Below are positions 42,811 to 51,290 of a stretch of 64,000 nt of DNA, one piece after another. The stretch spans positions 388,355 to 452,354 of the forward strand of contig NZ_QPCG01000003.1 of NCBI RefSeq assembly GCF_003351025.1, given 5' to 3'. The translations under genes and the position numbers were made by a program. The notes below the pieces were generated by a model. It was not told where the DNA came from. It was given only the letters and a program-made list of their open reading frames with translations, and did not search any database. Position 1 is the stretch's first letter; each line of letters starts with the position of its first letter. This DNA comes from Mucilaginibacter endophyticus (GTDB taxonomy: Bacteria > Bacteroidota > Bacteroidia > Sphingobacteriales > Sphingobacteriaceae).

Positions 42811-44282
42811 TAATACGCCCTTGCAAAAAGAACCCTCTGCGTAGAAGGCTTACCTGTAAAAATACATTTACCTTCCTCCTGCTTGTTATTCAAAGGTATG
42901 CAACGAATTGTCGCCTTAGTTTCCTCTTTTATTTTTTGTTCGGTTTCAGATGTGCCATCCCAATGGGCGCTGATAAATCCAGGCTCTTCGTCAAGTACAC
43001 GTTTAAACTCTTCCCAGGTGTCAACCTCTTTGGTATTCCCGGCACGAAAATCGAAAGCTTTTTTGTAGATATTTTGTTGAATCTCCTCAAGCAGGTTTTC
43101 GATAACCTGCGCAAGGCCTTCCTGGTTAACGGTTTCTTTAGTCTTGGTATCACGGCGGGCCAGTTCAACAGTACCGTTCTGCATGTCACGGCTGCCAATG
43201 GCTACACGCAGCGGCACGCCTTTCAGTTCGTACTCGGCAAATTTAGCGCCTGGACGATGGGTATCGCGGTTGTCAAACTTAACCGAAATGCCTTTTGCCT
43301 TAAGCTCCTTGCTCAACGCTGCTACATAAGCCGAAATATTGTCAAGCTCTTCCTGGTGTTTATAGATAGGCACTACCACAACTTTTATCGGGGCAATTTT
43401 TGGAGGCAATACCAAACCGGCATCATCACTATGTGCCATGATCAGCGCACCTATCAAACGGGTTGAAACACCCCATGAAGTAGCCCAAACGTAATCAAGC
43501 TTATTTTCTTTATTGGTGAACTTTACATCAAAAGCTTTGGCAAAGTTTTGTCCTAAAAAGTGTGATGTACCAGCCTGTAAAGCTTTACCATCCTGCATTA
43601 ATGCCTCAATACAATAGGTATCCAATGCTCCGGCAAAACGCTCGTTAGCTGTTTTACGGCCTTTTACTACCGGTAACGCCATCCAGTTTTCAGCAAAATC
43701 GGCATATACATCCAGCATTTGCTCGGTTTCGGCAATTGCTTCTTCTGCTGTCGCGTGTGCAGTGTGGCCTTCCTGCCATAAAAACTCGCTGGTACGTAAG
43801 AACAAACGGGTACGCATTTCCCAGCGCATTACGTTTGCCCACTGGTTAACCAGGATAGGCAAGTCGCGGTATGATTGGATCCAGCCTTTATAGGTGTTCC
43901 AGATAATAGTTTCTGATGTTGGGCGGATGATCAGCTCTTCTTCAAGTTTGGCTTCCTCATCCACAATAATATTCCCCTCGCCATCATTTTTGAGGCGATA
44001 ATGGGTTACAACGGCGCATTCCTTTGCAAAACCGTCAACATGGCTGGCTTCTTTACTAAAAAAAGACTTGGGTATTAAAAGCGGGAAATAAGCATTGCTG
44101 TGCCCGGTTTCTTTAAACATTTCGTCAAGCACCGCCTGGATCTTTTCCCATATCGAATAACCGTACGGTTTAATGATCATACAGCCCCTAACCGGCGAAT
44201 ATTCGGCCATGTCAGATTTAATTACTAAGTCGTTAAACCATTGCGAATAATCTTCGTCTTTACTAATAACACCTTTGCTCAT
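42810..44282 (-). CDS. proS: Prolyl-tRNA synthetase (eukaryote/archaeal-like type)
   Basis: A 490-residue class II synthetase charging tRNA-Pro. It lacks the large editing insertion of the E. coli-type enzyme and has the zinc-binding-like C-terminal extension of the ProS3 group. Class II motifs are visible: motif 1 around [19 protein letters not shown] (about 31-50), motif 2 with RPTSETIIW and [23 protein letters not shown] at about 116 and 150, motif 3 near [19 protein letters not shown] at about 270. It ends ...RVLFARAY, typical of this form. Start ATG 44282. Confidence 0.96.
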   Translation of the reverse strand: MSKGVISKDEDYSQWFNDLVIKSDMAEYSPVRGCMIIKPYGYSIWEKIQAVLDEMFKETGHSNAYFPLLIPKSFFSKEASHVDGFAKECAVVTHYRLKNDGEGNIIVDEEAKLEEELIIRPTSETIIWNTYKGWIQSYRDLPILVNQWANVMRWEMRTRLFLRTSEFLWQEGHTAHATAEEAIAETEQMLDVYADFAENWMALPVVKGRKTANERFAGALDTYCIEALMQDGKALQAGTSHFLGQNFAKAFDVKFTNKENKLDYVWATSWGVSTRLIGALIMAHSDDAGLVLPPKIAPIKVVVVPIYKHQEELDNISAYVAALSKELKAKGISVKFDNRDTHRPGAKFAEYELKGVPLRVAIGSRDMQNGTVELARRDTKTKETVNQEGLAQVIENLLEEIQQNIYKKAFDFRAGNTKEVDTWEEFKRVLDEEPGFISAHWDGTSETEQKIKEETKATIRCIPLNNKQEEGKCIFTGKPSTQRVLFARAY

Positions 44283-44382
44283 ATTGATTGGATAGAATTT
44301 GGACTTCTGTAATTGTTGTATATTGCTGCCAAATTTATAAATTTAAAACTTATTTGACCTTGCACTTTTTACTTACCTGCAT

Positions 44383-45333
44383 ATGAAACGGAACATCGCG
44401 ATAGGAATGTTTATTATCGGTGCCATGGCGCTGAGTTCCTGCTCTACAACCAAGCTTGCATCAACCCAAAGTAATGACGACGTTTATTTTTCTGACGCAC
44501 GAGCAGGCGATGAACCTGTTTATGCACAGCAGCCAGCCTACAACCAAACTCCGGCTGCCCAGGATGGCTACAGCGATGACGACGATGACTACTTTTATTA
44601 CGATGATTATGCTACACGCATAAACCGTTTCAGTTATTTTTCTCCTTTTGGCTATTACGACGACTTTTACTCAGCATATAACAACTACCCTTACTATAAC
44701 TACGGATTAGGCTATGGTGGCTTAGGCTATTATGGCGGTCCTGGCTATTACAGCGGCTGGGATTTAGGCTATGGCTACGGAGGCTATGGTTACGGCTGGG
44801 GCCTTGGATACGGTTATGGTGGCTTAGGCTTAGGCTACGGATATGGATACGGTGGCTGGGGACACGGCTATTACGGCGGTGGTGGTTACGGATACGGCGG
44901 TGGCTATGGCGGTTATTACGGAGGCGGTTATGCTTCATCCGGCACAGCAAGGCCTTACCGTGGCAATGGCAATCCGTTTGCAGGTAGCGGAGGTCGCCCT
45001 GTTAGCAGTGCTGTTTCGGGCATAGGCTATGTTCCCGGAGGCCGCAACCGACCTCTTGGCAGCCGCACAAATACTTACAGTACATATAGTACAGGTAGCA
45101 ACGGAAGTAACAGCTATAATAATAACACGGGCACCCGTTATGCACGTCCGGCCCGTACAGATGCGGCTCCTACGCGTGACTCGCAACCTGTTTACAGGCA
45201 ACCACAGGTTGAGCGCGCATCGCAGCCTCAACCATCATATACACCGGCATCGTCAAGCTCAAGCGGAGGCGGCAGTTCACGCAGCACCGGCAGCAGCAGC
45301 GGAGGAGGCGGCGGCAGACCATCAAGACCATAA
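44383..45333 (+). CDS. Gly/Tyr-rich lipoprotein, function unknown
   Basis: 316 residues. Lipobox ends at Cys 20 (AMALSSC). An acidic segment with DDDDDYFYYDDY follows at about 66-77. Residues about 95-190 are a low-complexity run of GYGG, YGYG and GGYY units, and the tail (about 195-316) is rich in Ser, Gly, Pro and Arg. No folded domain is apparent. Such surface lipoproteins occur in many Bacteroidota, and the Tyr/Gly repeats suggest an adhesive or gel-forming segment on the cell surface. It is directly followed (33 bp) by the porin gene, in the same direction. Confidence 0.75.
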   Translation: MKRNIAIGMFIIGAMALSSCSTTKLASTQSNDDVYFSDARAGDEPVYAQQPAYNQTPAAQDGYSDDDDDYFYYDDYATRINRFSYFSPFGYYDDFYSAYNNYPYYNYGLGYGGLGYYGGPGYYSGWDLGYGYGGYGYGWGLGYGYGGLGLGYGYGYGGWGHGYYGGGGYGYGGGYGGYYGGGYASSGTARPYRGNGNPFAGSGGRPVSSAVSGIGYVPGGRNRPLGSRTNTYSTYSTGSNGSNSYNNNTGTRYARPARTDAAPTRDSQPVYRQPQVERASQPQPSYTPASSSSSGGGSSRSTGSSSGGGGGRPSRP

Positions 45334-45366
45334 ACCTAAATCTTATATCTCTTTTACCTGAATTTT

Positions 45367-46848
45367 ATGAAAATCAAGTATTTACTAAGCGTAATTGCTA
45401 TAGTAGCAATTACTAAAGATAGCTTTGCGCAATACTCACAGGATGCCATCAGGTTTTCAACCTTTCAAACCGGGTCAACATCACGCATTAAAGCTATTGG
45501 CAACGCAGGTACAGCTATAGGCGGCGATCTGAGTTCGATAAGCGGTAACCCTGCAGGTTTGGGCTTTTTCACCCACTCGGAAGTGAGCCTTACGCCCGAG
45601 TATGATAACTCAAAAATAAACTCAAGCTTTTTTGGGCAGGCTGGCAGCGCAAACCGCAACGATGTAAACATGAGCAATGCCGCTATAGTGTTATATCAGC
45701 AGCTTAATACCACACACAAGGATAAAAGCAAAGGCTGGCTAAGTATTAACTACGGCGCAGGCTATAGCCGTACCAACAATTTTTATGAAAACGTTGCATA
45801 CGGCGGTACCAATCAAACAAGTTCTATTTCTGATTACTACGCCGGCATAGCCAAACGCGAGGTATCTCAATACGGCAGTGTTAACCCTAATGGACTTGAT
45901 GGCTGGGCTTATGATCATGTATTGATTGATAACTTTGGCCCGGCTACCGATCCAAATTCTTATTCAAGTACAGTAAACGTTCCGGTAAGGCAATTGGCGG
46001 GTATCACCCGCACCGGTGGTCAGTCGGAATTTAACCTGTCATTCGGTGCCAATTACAGCAATAAACTTTATGTAGGTTTAGGCCTGGCTATTACCGATAT
46101 CAGGTACAACTCAAACAGCGCGTTCACCGAAAATGGTAACGCTGTTATCACGAATGGCGGTGCCCCTACCGATTTTTCATCAACCTTTTTGCAAAGTCAG
46201 GCAACTAAAGGTTCGGGCTTTAACGCCAAATTGGGTATCATTTACAAACCGGTGCAAGCTGTACGCTTAGGTTTCGTATTTACTTCGCCAACCTTTTACA
46301 ACATCGACGACTCTTATACTGAAGGACTTCAAACCCAATACACTGGGGGAAGCAGCTACAGGAACGTATCTGAACCATACCAGCTGAGTTATAACCTGCG
46401 CACACCGTTAAAATTAGCGGGCGGTGCCTCCGTTTTCATCGGTAAATACGGTTTTATAAGCGGCGATGTTGAATATATTGATTATACCACTACACACCTG
46501 AGCAGCAACGATAGCTATACTGCTGATGGCGATAACAGCGATATCAAATCACTTTACCGTTCAACAGTAAACCTGCACGTAGGTGCCGAAATTAACGTAA
46601 ACAGCCTGGTTTATTTACGCGGCGGGTACAGCCAGCAGGGCAACCCAATGAAAGATCTGGGTAGCGATATTAAAACTGTTAGCGGTGGTATAGGCGTGCA
46701 CTTTGGCGCTTACTTTATTGATGCTACCTACGCAAGGGTAACCGGCAAACAAACCCTGTTCCCTTATGATGTTGGAGCAACCAGCCCTTTCGCCGATTTG
46801 AAAAAAACTAATAATAACGCGTTCCTTACTTTAGGATACCGCTTTTAG
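45367..46848 (+). CDS. Outer-membrane beta-barrel protein, OMPP1/FadL/TodX-like
   Basis: A 493-residue protein with signal peptide (ending DSFAQ) and a 14-stranded-type barrel ending in an aromatic residue (TLGYRF). The N-terminal DAIRFSTFQTGSTSRIKAIGNAGTAIGGDLSSISGNPAGLGFF is characteristic of the family's hatch/NPA region. FadL-type channels pass hydrophobic compounds across the outer membrane. The actual cargo cannot be told. It lies 33 bp after the Gly/Tyr lipoprotein gene, so the two probably share a transcript ending at the terminator at 46896. Confidence 0.88.
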   Translation: MKIKYLLSVIAIVAITKDSFAQYSQDAIRFSTFQTGSTSRIKAIGNAGTAIGGDLSSISGNPAGLGFFTHSEVSLTPEYDNSKINSSFFGQAGSANRNDVNMSNAAIVLYQQLNTTHKDKSKGWLSINYGAGYSRTNNFYENVAYGGTNQTSSISDYYAGIAKREVSQYGSVNPNGLDGWAYDHVLIDNFGPATDPNSYSSTVNVPVRQLAGITRTGGQSEFNLSFGANYSNKLYVGLGLAITDIRYNSNSAFTENGNAVITNGGAPTDFSSTFLQSQATKGSGFNAKLGIIYKPVQAVRLGFVFTSPTFYNIDDSYTEGLQTQYTGGSSYRNVSEPYQLSYNLRTPLKLAGGASVFIGKYGFISGDVEYIDYTTTHLSSNDSYTADGDNSDIKSLYRSTVNLHVGAEINVNSLVYLRGGYSQQGNPMKDLGSDIKTVSGGIGVHFGAYFIDATYARVTGKQTLFPYDVGATSPFADLKKTNNNAFLTLGYRF

Positions 46849-46895
46849 ACCGTTAATATTTTTGATTGATTACGCTGATTGCGTTGATCTGTTCA

Positions 46896-46930
46896 GCCTC
46901 CCTTTTTATGAAAAAAGGGAGGCTATTTTT
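46896..46930 (+). terminator. Rho-independent terminator after the porin gene
   Basis: GCCTCCCTTTTT (46896-46907), 4-nt loop, then AAAAAGGGAGGC (46912-46923) and a T7-rich tail: a 12-bp perfect stem, 48 bp after the stop codon. Confidence 0.92.
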
Positions 46931-47010
46931 TTATCAAGAATTCAACATTGCGCTATTGTTAGTGACAACACCAACGACGGCGAAAAATCAACTATCAAAA
47001 AACATCTGCG

Positions 47011-47093
47011 AAATCAACGTAATCAAAAAAGTCAACGGTCAAAATGTGCCATTATCAGCCAAATCAACGCAATCAAAAAAATCAACGGTCAAA
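47011..47093. repeat. Tandem ATCAACG words upstream of the DUF885 gene
   Basis: Two 33-bp units (47011-47043 and 47061-47093), 50 bp apart, differ at 2 positions. Each contains ATCAACG, AATCAAAAAA and TCAACGGTCAAA. Inverted versions of the same words (TGATTACG, GATTGCGTTGAT) lie at 46867-46888, so the 278-bp gap is another inverted short-word cluster like that at 39021. A short open frame covers it but looks non-coding. Confidence 0.75.
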
Positions 47094-47126
47094 TAACTAA
47101 CTTGCCATTCAAAATTTAAATTGACT

Positions 47127-48911
47127 ATGAATAAAAACCTACTTAAAAGCGCGGGCATGCTGATGCTATTGACTGGTATCGGTATTAATGCCGGAGCCCA
47201 GCAATCGGCCGAAACCAAAGCCTGGGTAGCCAAATCAAACGAGTATACTAAGATCATCATTGATCTGGATAAAAAATATTCGCCCGAATACGGATCATCA
47301 CAGGGCTTGGCCGAATACGACAGCGACATTGCAGTACCAACCCTGCAAAATATTATGGCCGAACGTAAGGATGAGGAGGCCGTCGTAGCCAAACTTACCG
47401 AAGCCCTTAAAACCGAGAAAAATACTTTTATCCAGCAGGATATCAATATCATCATTACCCATCTTAAACTGGGTTTCCGTCAGCAGGATTTTGAGCTGAG
47501 CCGCCAGGTACCTTTTCTTAATGCATCATCAACCATCTACAGTGGTTTGGAAACCTTGCTTGATGATCAAACACCAGAAGGCCGCCGACAGGCAGCTGTA
47601 ATGCGCATCCGTAAATATGCCGGACTGGAAAAAGGATATAAACCTTTAGCCACTATTTACATGGAGCGCGTTCAGCACCAGATGGCAGGTAAAAACATGA
47701 TCTATCCGTCAAAGCAACGTATGGAAACCGATCTGTCGCGCAACGCCAGCATCGTAAGCGGTATTGCAGAGCTTTGCACCAAATACAAAGTAACCGGCTG
47801 GGAACAACCTTATGCTACGCTTAAAAAGCAACTGGAAGATTATGATAAATGGGTAAAAGCAAACGTACTGGTAAAGGCCCGTACAGATTTCCGCCTGCCA
47901 CCTGAAGAATATGCCATGAATTTAGAATCCTACGGCATTGACATCCATCCGGCCAAGGTAGCCGAAATGGCACATGCCCTGTTCAATGAGCTTCAGAATG
48001 AAATGAAACCCATTGCCGAGCAGATTGCTAAAAAACGTAACCTGCCGTCAAACGATTATCGTGCGGTAATCCGTGAATTAAAAAAAGAGCAAATCCACGG
48101 TGATTCTATTATCCCATTATACGAACAGCATTTAAAGGATATTGAAGGTATTATCCGTGAGCATCAGCTGGTAACCTTGCCAAACCGTCCGGCTATTATC
48201 CGCTTAGCTTCAGCCGCCGAAACCGCGCAGGGGCCTGCCCCGCATATGGTGCCGCCGCCGTTCCTGAACAATACCGGCCAGCGTGGTGTATTTGTACTCC
48301 CTCTAAACATGCCTGCATCACCCGGCGAAAAAGCCACCGACAAATACGACGACTTTACATTTGACGCCGCCTCATGGACCATCATAGCCCATGAAGCCCG
48401 CCCTGGTCACGAACTTCAGTTTGATAAAATGGTGGAAGAAGGTGTATCACAAGCCCGTGCGCTGTATGCCTTTAACTCAACTAACGTTGAGGGCTGGGGC
48501 TTATACTCTGAATACATCACCCGCCCTTATATGCCATTAGAAGGTCAACTGGTATCGTTAGATTATCGTCTGCTCAGGGCAGCCCGCGCTTTCCTCGACC
48601 CCGAATTACAAGCCGGCAAAATAACCCAGCAGCAGGCACTTGATGTGCTGATGAACGATGTTGTACAATCGCGCGCGTTTGCCCGTCAGGAAGTTGAACG
48701 TTATACCATTAACGCCCCCGGTCAGGCTAACAGCTATTTTTATGGATTTACCAAAATGATTGCCCTGCGTAAAGATACCGAAGCCGCTTTGGGCAACAAA
48801 TTCAACGCCTTGCATTTCCATGATTTTATCCTGTCGCAGGGTATCCTGCCTCCGGCCTTGATCCGCGAAGCAGTTATGAATGATTTTGTTCCGAAAGAGA
48901 AAGCTTTGTAA
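47127..48911 (+). CDS. DUF885 family secreted metallopeptidase-like protein
   Basis: 594 residues from ATG 47127 with signal peptide (ending AGAQQ); a TTG two codons earlier is not needed. The DUF885 hallmark AHEARPGHELQ (about 421-431) carries a His-Glu and a later His-Glu pair in place of the classical HExxH zinc motif, and GWGLYSEYI near 450 supplies a further Glu. The family is related to M32-like peptidases; bacterial members are mostly uncharacterised. Length is normal. The gene is monocistronic, followed by two hairpins. Confidence 0.9.
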   Translation: MNKNLLKSAGMLMLLTGIGINAGAQQSAETKAWVAKSNEYTKIIIDLDKKYSPEYGSSQGLAEYDSDIAVPTLQNIMAERKDEEAVVAKLTEALKTEKNTFIQQDINIIITHLKLGFRQQDFELSRQVPFLNASSTIYSGLETLLDDQTPEGRRQAAVMRIRKYAGLEKGYKPLATIYMERVQHQMAGKNMIYPSKQRMETDLSRNASIVSGIAELCTKYKVTGWEQPYATLKKQLEDYDKWVKANVLVKARTDFRLPPEEYAMNLESYGIDIHPAKVAEMAHALFNELQNEMKPIAEQIAKKRNLPSNDYRAVIRELKKEQIHGDSIIPLYEQHLKDIEGIIREHQLVTLPNRPAIIRLASAAETAQGPAPHMVPPPFLNNTGQRGVFVLPLNMPASPGEKATDKYDDFTFDAASWTIIAHEARPGHELQFDKMVEEGVSQARALYAFNSTNVEGWGLYSEYITRPYMPLEGQLVSLDYRLLRAARAFLDPELQAGKITQQQALDVLMNDVVQSRAFARQEVERYTINAPGQANSYFYGFTKMIALRKDTEAALGNKFNALHFHDFILSQGILPPALIREAVMNDFVPKEKAL

Positions 48912-48941
48912 GCATATTTCAGGAAGGAGACACACGCAGAG

Positions 48942-48971
48942 CCTCAGGGTCCTCTCCGAGAGACCCTGAGG
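48942..48971. repeat. Very stable hairpin after the DUF885 gene
   Basis: CCTCAGGGTC (48942-48951) pairs perfectly with GACCCTGAGG (48962-48971), with an inner TCTC/GAGA stem. It lies 30 bp after the stop. It is flanked by two near-identical copies of AAAGCTTTGTAAGC (one spanning the stop codon at about 48900, one at about 48980), which looks like a target duplication or slippage around an inserted hairpin element. Confidence 0.75.
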
Positions 48972-49010
48972 GAACATGAAAAGCTTTGTAAGCGTATTCC
49001 TATTTCTACA

Positions 49011-49056
49011 AACAAGAAAGCCGGGGAGTTAAACTATCCGGCTTTCTTGTTTTATT
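49011..49056 (+). terminator. Terminator hairpin for the DUF885 gene
   Basis: AACAAGAAAGCCGG (49011-49024) and CCGGCTTTCTTGTT (49038-49051) form a 14-bp perfect stem with a 13-nt loop, followed by a short T-rich tail (TTATT). It is oriented to serve the plus-strand gene ending at 48911. Confidence 0.75.
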
Positions 49057-49063
49057 AGTCGAT

Positions 49064-49188
49064 GTCATTTCGAAACGAGGAACGAGTGAGAAATCTTATA
49101 CGCCCAGCTCATCCTATCCGATCAGCAGGGCGTACAAGATTTCTCCTTCGCCCCAAAGCGCTTTCCTCCCCTGCTCTCTCGAAATGAC
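49064..49188. repeat. Inverted repeat with GTCATTTCGA ends
   Basis: GTCATTTCGA (49064-49073) and TCGAAATGAC (49179-49188) are perfect inverted ends. Inside, AGAAATCTTATACGCCC and GGGCGTACAAGATTTCT form a second matching pair. It resembles the intergenic GTCATTTCGA elements seen in many Bacteroidota genomes and is a relative in design of the GTCATTGCGA copies at 53014 and 58552. Confidence 0.85.
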
Positions 49189-49197
49189 AATTCTTTT

Positions 49198-49977
49198 TTA
49201 CTTCTTCGCCTGTTTCAGCAGCCATTGCGCTACATCATTTGCAGCCTTGTCATTCTCGTATCCGGCGGGTAATCTTCCGTTCACATATTCATTGTACAAC
49301 CAGGGGTCGCCAACGGCTATTACGGTTCCTTTACCGTATTTAGCGGATGCGATCATAGTTGCTCCTTCTTTGTTTTTAAGTACCGATACAGCGGTGCCGC
49401 TTAAGCCTATTGAACAGGCATCCTTCATGAAAACTTTGGTCGCGGTTTTTAAAACCGGGTTATTTTTAACATAAATAGCGCCATCTTCAAAGTGCGCGTC
49501 ATCAATTACGTGGTTTTGCAAATCATTATTAAAATGCATCCCGAACTTAGCGGCAAGGTTATTAAAATGCGGCAGTTCTACGTTAACGCTATCATTAGCC
49601 ATCATCAATAACACGCCACCCTTTTTAACCCAGGCTGCAATCTGCTCAATATCATTTCCCTGGATATAGTTAGGGTTCGGGCTTTCCTTTTTGGTATCCG
49701 GGTCAACGATGATATAAACCGACGATCCCTTCAGGTTTTCCAAGGTTGGCGCAACGCCAAGTGTATCCAGCTTAGCCCCGCGACTTGTAAAAGCTTCACC
49801 AAAAATCTTGAAACCGTTGTTATCCGTTTCATCCCATAGGTAATGAAAACGCTCAGGTTGGCCATTAGCACCTTTGTGTACCTCGTGGTTAAAATAATAA
49901 TCGAGGGTTACGGTTTGGGCGTTTGCGACAAAACCTGCAAGGGTGAGTAATGTAATGAGTGATGATTTGAGTTTCAT
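49198..49977 (-). CDS. Secreted free-standing homologue of the GH105 C-terminal domain (DUF4350/GATase-like)
   Basis: 259 residues with signal peptide (ending FVANAQ). After it the whole protein aligns by eye with the C-terminal 240 residues of the GH105 fusion at 19001: LDYYFNHE/LDSYFNNE, SVYIIVDPDTKKESPNP/SVYIIVDPDIPKENPDA, WVKKGGVLLMMANDS/WVKNGGVLVVLNNDT, AKYGKGTVIAVGDPWLYNEY/AKYGKGTVFVVGDPWFYNEY. The pattern suggests a Rossmann-like alpha/beta fold related to class I glutamine amidotransferase domains, without an obvious Cys nucleophile. It sits beside uxuB/kduI-type genes, again in a pectin setting. Role unknown; possibly ligand binding or an uncharacterised hydrolase. Confidence 0.8.
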   Translation of the reverse strand: MKLKSSLITLLTLAGFVANAQTVTLDYYFNHEVHKGANGQPERFHYLWDETDNNGFKIFGEAFTSRGAKLDTLGVAPTLENLKGSSVYIIVDPDTKKESPNPNYIQGNDIEQIAAWVKKGGVLLMMANDSVNVELPHFNNLAAKFGMHFNNDLQNHVIDDAHFEDGAIYVKNNPVLKTATKVFMKDACSIGLSGTAVSVLKNKEGATMIASAKYGKGTVIAVGDPWLYNEYVNGRLPAGYENDKAANDVAQWLLKQAKK

Positions 49978-50096
49978 TGTAGGTTTATTATTTGGTTAGC
50001 TTTCGGTAGGCGTTATTAACTTTTATTATCTGTTTTTCCATGTGTTCAACTTTTAAAGTGTAAACACCCTCACTTATTTCAAAAACAAAACACCAC

Positions 50097-50183
50097 TGAT
50101 AATCAACAAGTTGAATTTTATAAAAACAGTTACTTTAGCAAAATCGAACACATTAATATTGATAATCAACAAGTTGTATTTTA
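50097..50183. repeat. Direct repeat TGATAATCAACAAGTTG in the 466-bp gap before the DUF4350-like gene
   Basis: Two 24-bp copies, at 50097-50120 and 50160-50183, differ at one base and are 63 bp apart. AAAATTGAACAC is also repeated at about 50191 and 50214. They lie upstream of the minus-strand gene starting at 49977 and downstream of the dehydrogenase gene, so they could be regulator sites. The rest of the gap holds the palindrome at 50293 and nothing coding. Confidence 0.6.
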
Positions 50184-50292
50184 GCAGAGTAAAAAATTGA
50201 ACACCCGTTTTTCAAAAATTGAACACTCATTTCCGGATGCAATTTTGCAGCTTGTGGCCAGCATTATTACAACAACTATTCCGATGATTTAT

Positions 50293-50414
50293 AATTCCCT
50301 CCCTCGGGAGGGGTGCGGCTGGATGTGTGATGGCAGGGAGGGGTTTATTCGCTTTGCTAAATGTTTTACATAGCAACGAAACCCCTCCCTACACCCTCCC
50401 AGGGGAGGGAATCG
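50293..50414. repeat. Palindromic repeat, CCCTCCC family, copy 2
   Basis: Same ends as the element at 7064: AATTCCCTCCCTCGGGAGGG on the left, ACCCCTCCCTACACCCTCCC then AGGGGAGGGAATCGC on the right. The middle differs. Here it lies 30 bp after the stop of the dehydrogenase gene, a typical position. Confidence 0.88.
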
Positions 50415-50443
50415 CACAGGCCTCTCTTTATTCTTTTTTTTAA

Positions 50444-51259
50444 TTACACCCCTCCAAAAATCGAGAACCCGCCGTCAACGCAGATCATCGAGCCGGTTAC
50501 AAATGCCGAGGCATCGCTCAGCAACCATACCAGGGCGCCTTTCAGCTCATCGGCCTGGCCAAAGCGTTTAAATGGTGTTTGTTTGATCACCAGTTCGCCG
50601 CGTTGGGTATAACCTCCCTCGGGCTTGGTTAGCAGGTTACGGTTTTGTTCGGTAAGGAAAAAACCTGGGGCCAATGCGTTCATCCTGATCTTGTCGCCAT
50701 GACGGTTAGCCAGCTCGACAGCAAACCATTGGTTATAGCAATCAACCGCGGCTTTGCCCATATTGTAGCCCAAAACTTTAGTAATGGCCCTTTTGCTGTT
50801 CATGGATGATATATTAACAATGCTGCCTTTACCTGTTTGGGCAATGGCTTCGCCAAAAACCTGCGTAGGGATCAGTGTTCCCCAAAGGTTCAGGTCCATT
50901 ACTTTTTTCATCCCTTCGATATTCATTTTAAAAATATCCTCGTCGGGCTGCAAAACACCTTCGGGCATGTTACCACCGGCTCCATTTACCAGGCCATCTA
51001 TCCTGCCAAAAGCTGCCAGCAATTTATCTTTAGCCGCTACCAGTTCGGCCTCATTCATCACATCAGCTACCAGGGCAATAGCTTTACCACCTGCCTGGTT
51101 TATCGCGTTAGCACGCTCTTCTGCTACTTCAGCATTACGACCCAGGATACCTACGGCACCTCCGGCTTCAACAATGCCATCAATAAACGCTTTTCCTAAT
51201 ATGCCTGTTCCGCCGGTAACTACTATTACTTTACCGGCTAATGAAAATTGATTATCCAC
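50444..51259 (-). CDS. SDR-family oxidoreductase, D-mannonate/fructuronate type (UxuB-like) or KduD
   Basis: A 271-residue short-chain dehydrogenase. GGTGILGKAF at about 17 binds the cofactor; NGAGGN at about 93, ISSMNSKRA at about 148 with the catalytic Ser, and YNMGKAAVD at about 164 with Tyr and Lys complete the active site; the tail is SMICVDGGFS. The GGTGxLG start and the MNALAPGFFLTEQNR segment are closest in my reading to SDR-type fructuronate reductases of the Bacillus YjmF kind. KduD (2-dehydro-3-deoxygluconate dehydrogenase), the usual partner of kduI, is the alternative. Either fits uronate breakdown. The start appears to be GTG at 51259, 31 bp after kduI. Confidence 0.85.
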   Translation of the reverse strand: MDNQFSLAGKVIVVTGGTGILGKAFIDGIVEAGGAVGILGRNAEVAEERANAINQAGGKAIALVADVMNEAELVAAKDKLLAAFGRIDGLVNGAGGNMPEGVLQPDEDIFKMNIEGMKKVMDLNLWGTLIPTQVFGEAIAQTGKGSIVNISSMNSKRAITKVLGYNMGKAAVDCYNQWFAVELANRHGDKIRMNALAPGFFLTEQNRNLLTKPEGGYTQRGELVIKQTPFKRFGQADELKGALVWLLSDASAFVTGSMICVDGGFSIFGGV

Positions 51260-51290
51260 TTAAATTATATTTTTCGGGTTGATTGTATGA

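Noticed and set aside
44630..45231. Minus-strand frames rich in His, Arg and Ser, and a plus-strand Ala/Val-rich frame
   Set aside because: Mirror images of the Gly/Tyr repeat region; low complexity keeps all frames open.
47011..47093. CRISPR array
   Set aside because: Only two repeat units, long identical sequence including the would-be spacer part, no cas genes in the window.
46862..47119. Two short plus-strand frames before the DUF885 gene
   Set aside because: They run through a terminator hairpin and tandem non-coding words.
49064..49188. Insertion sequence bounded by inverted ends
   Set aside because: Only 125 bp and no transposase; treated as a short palindromic repeat.
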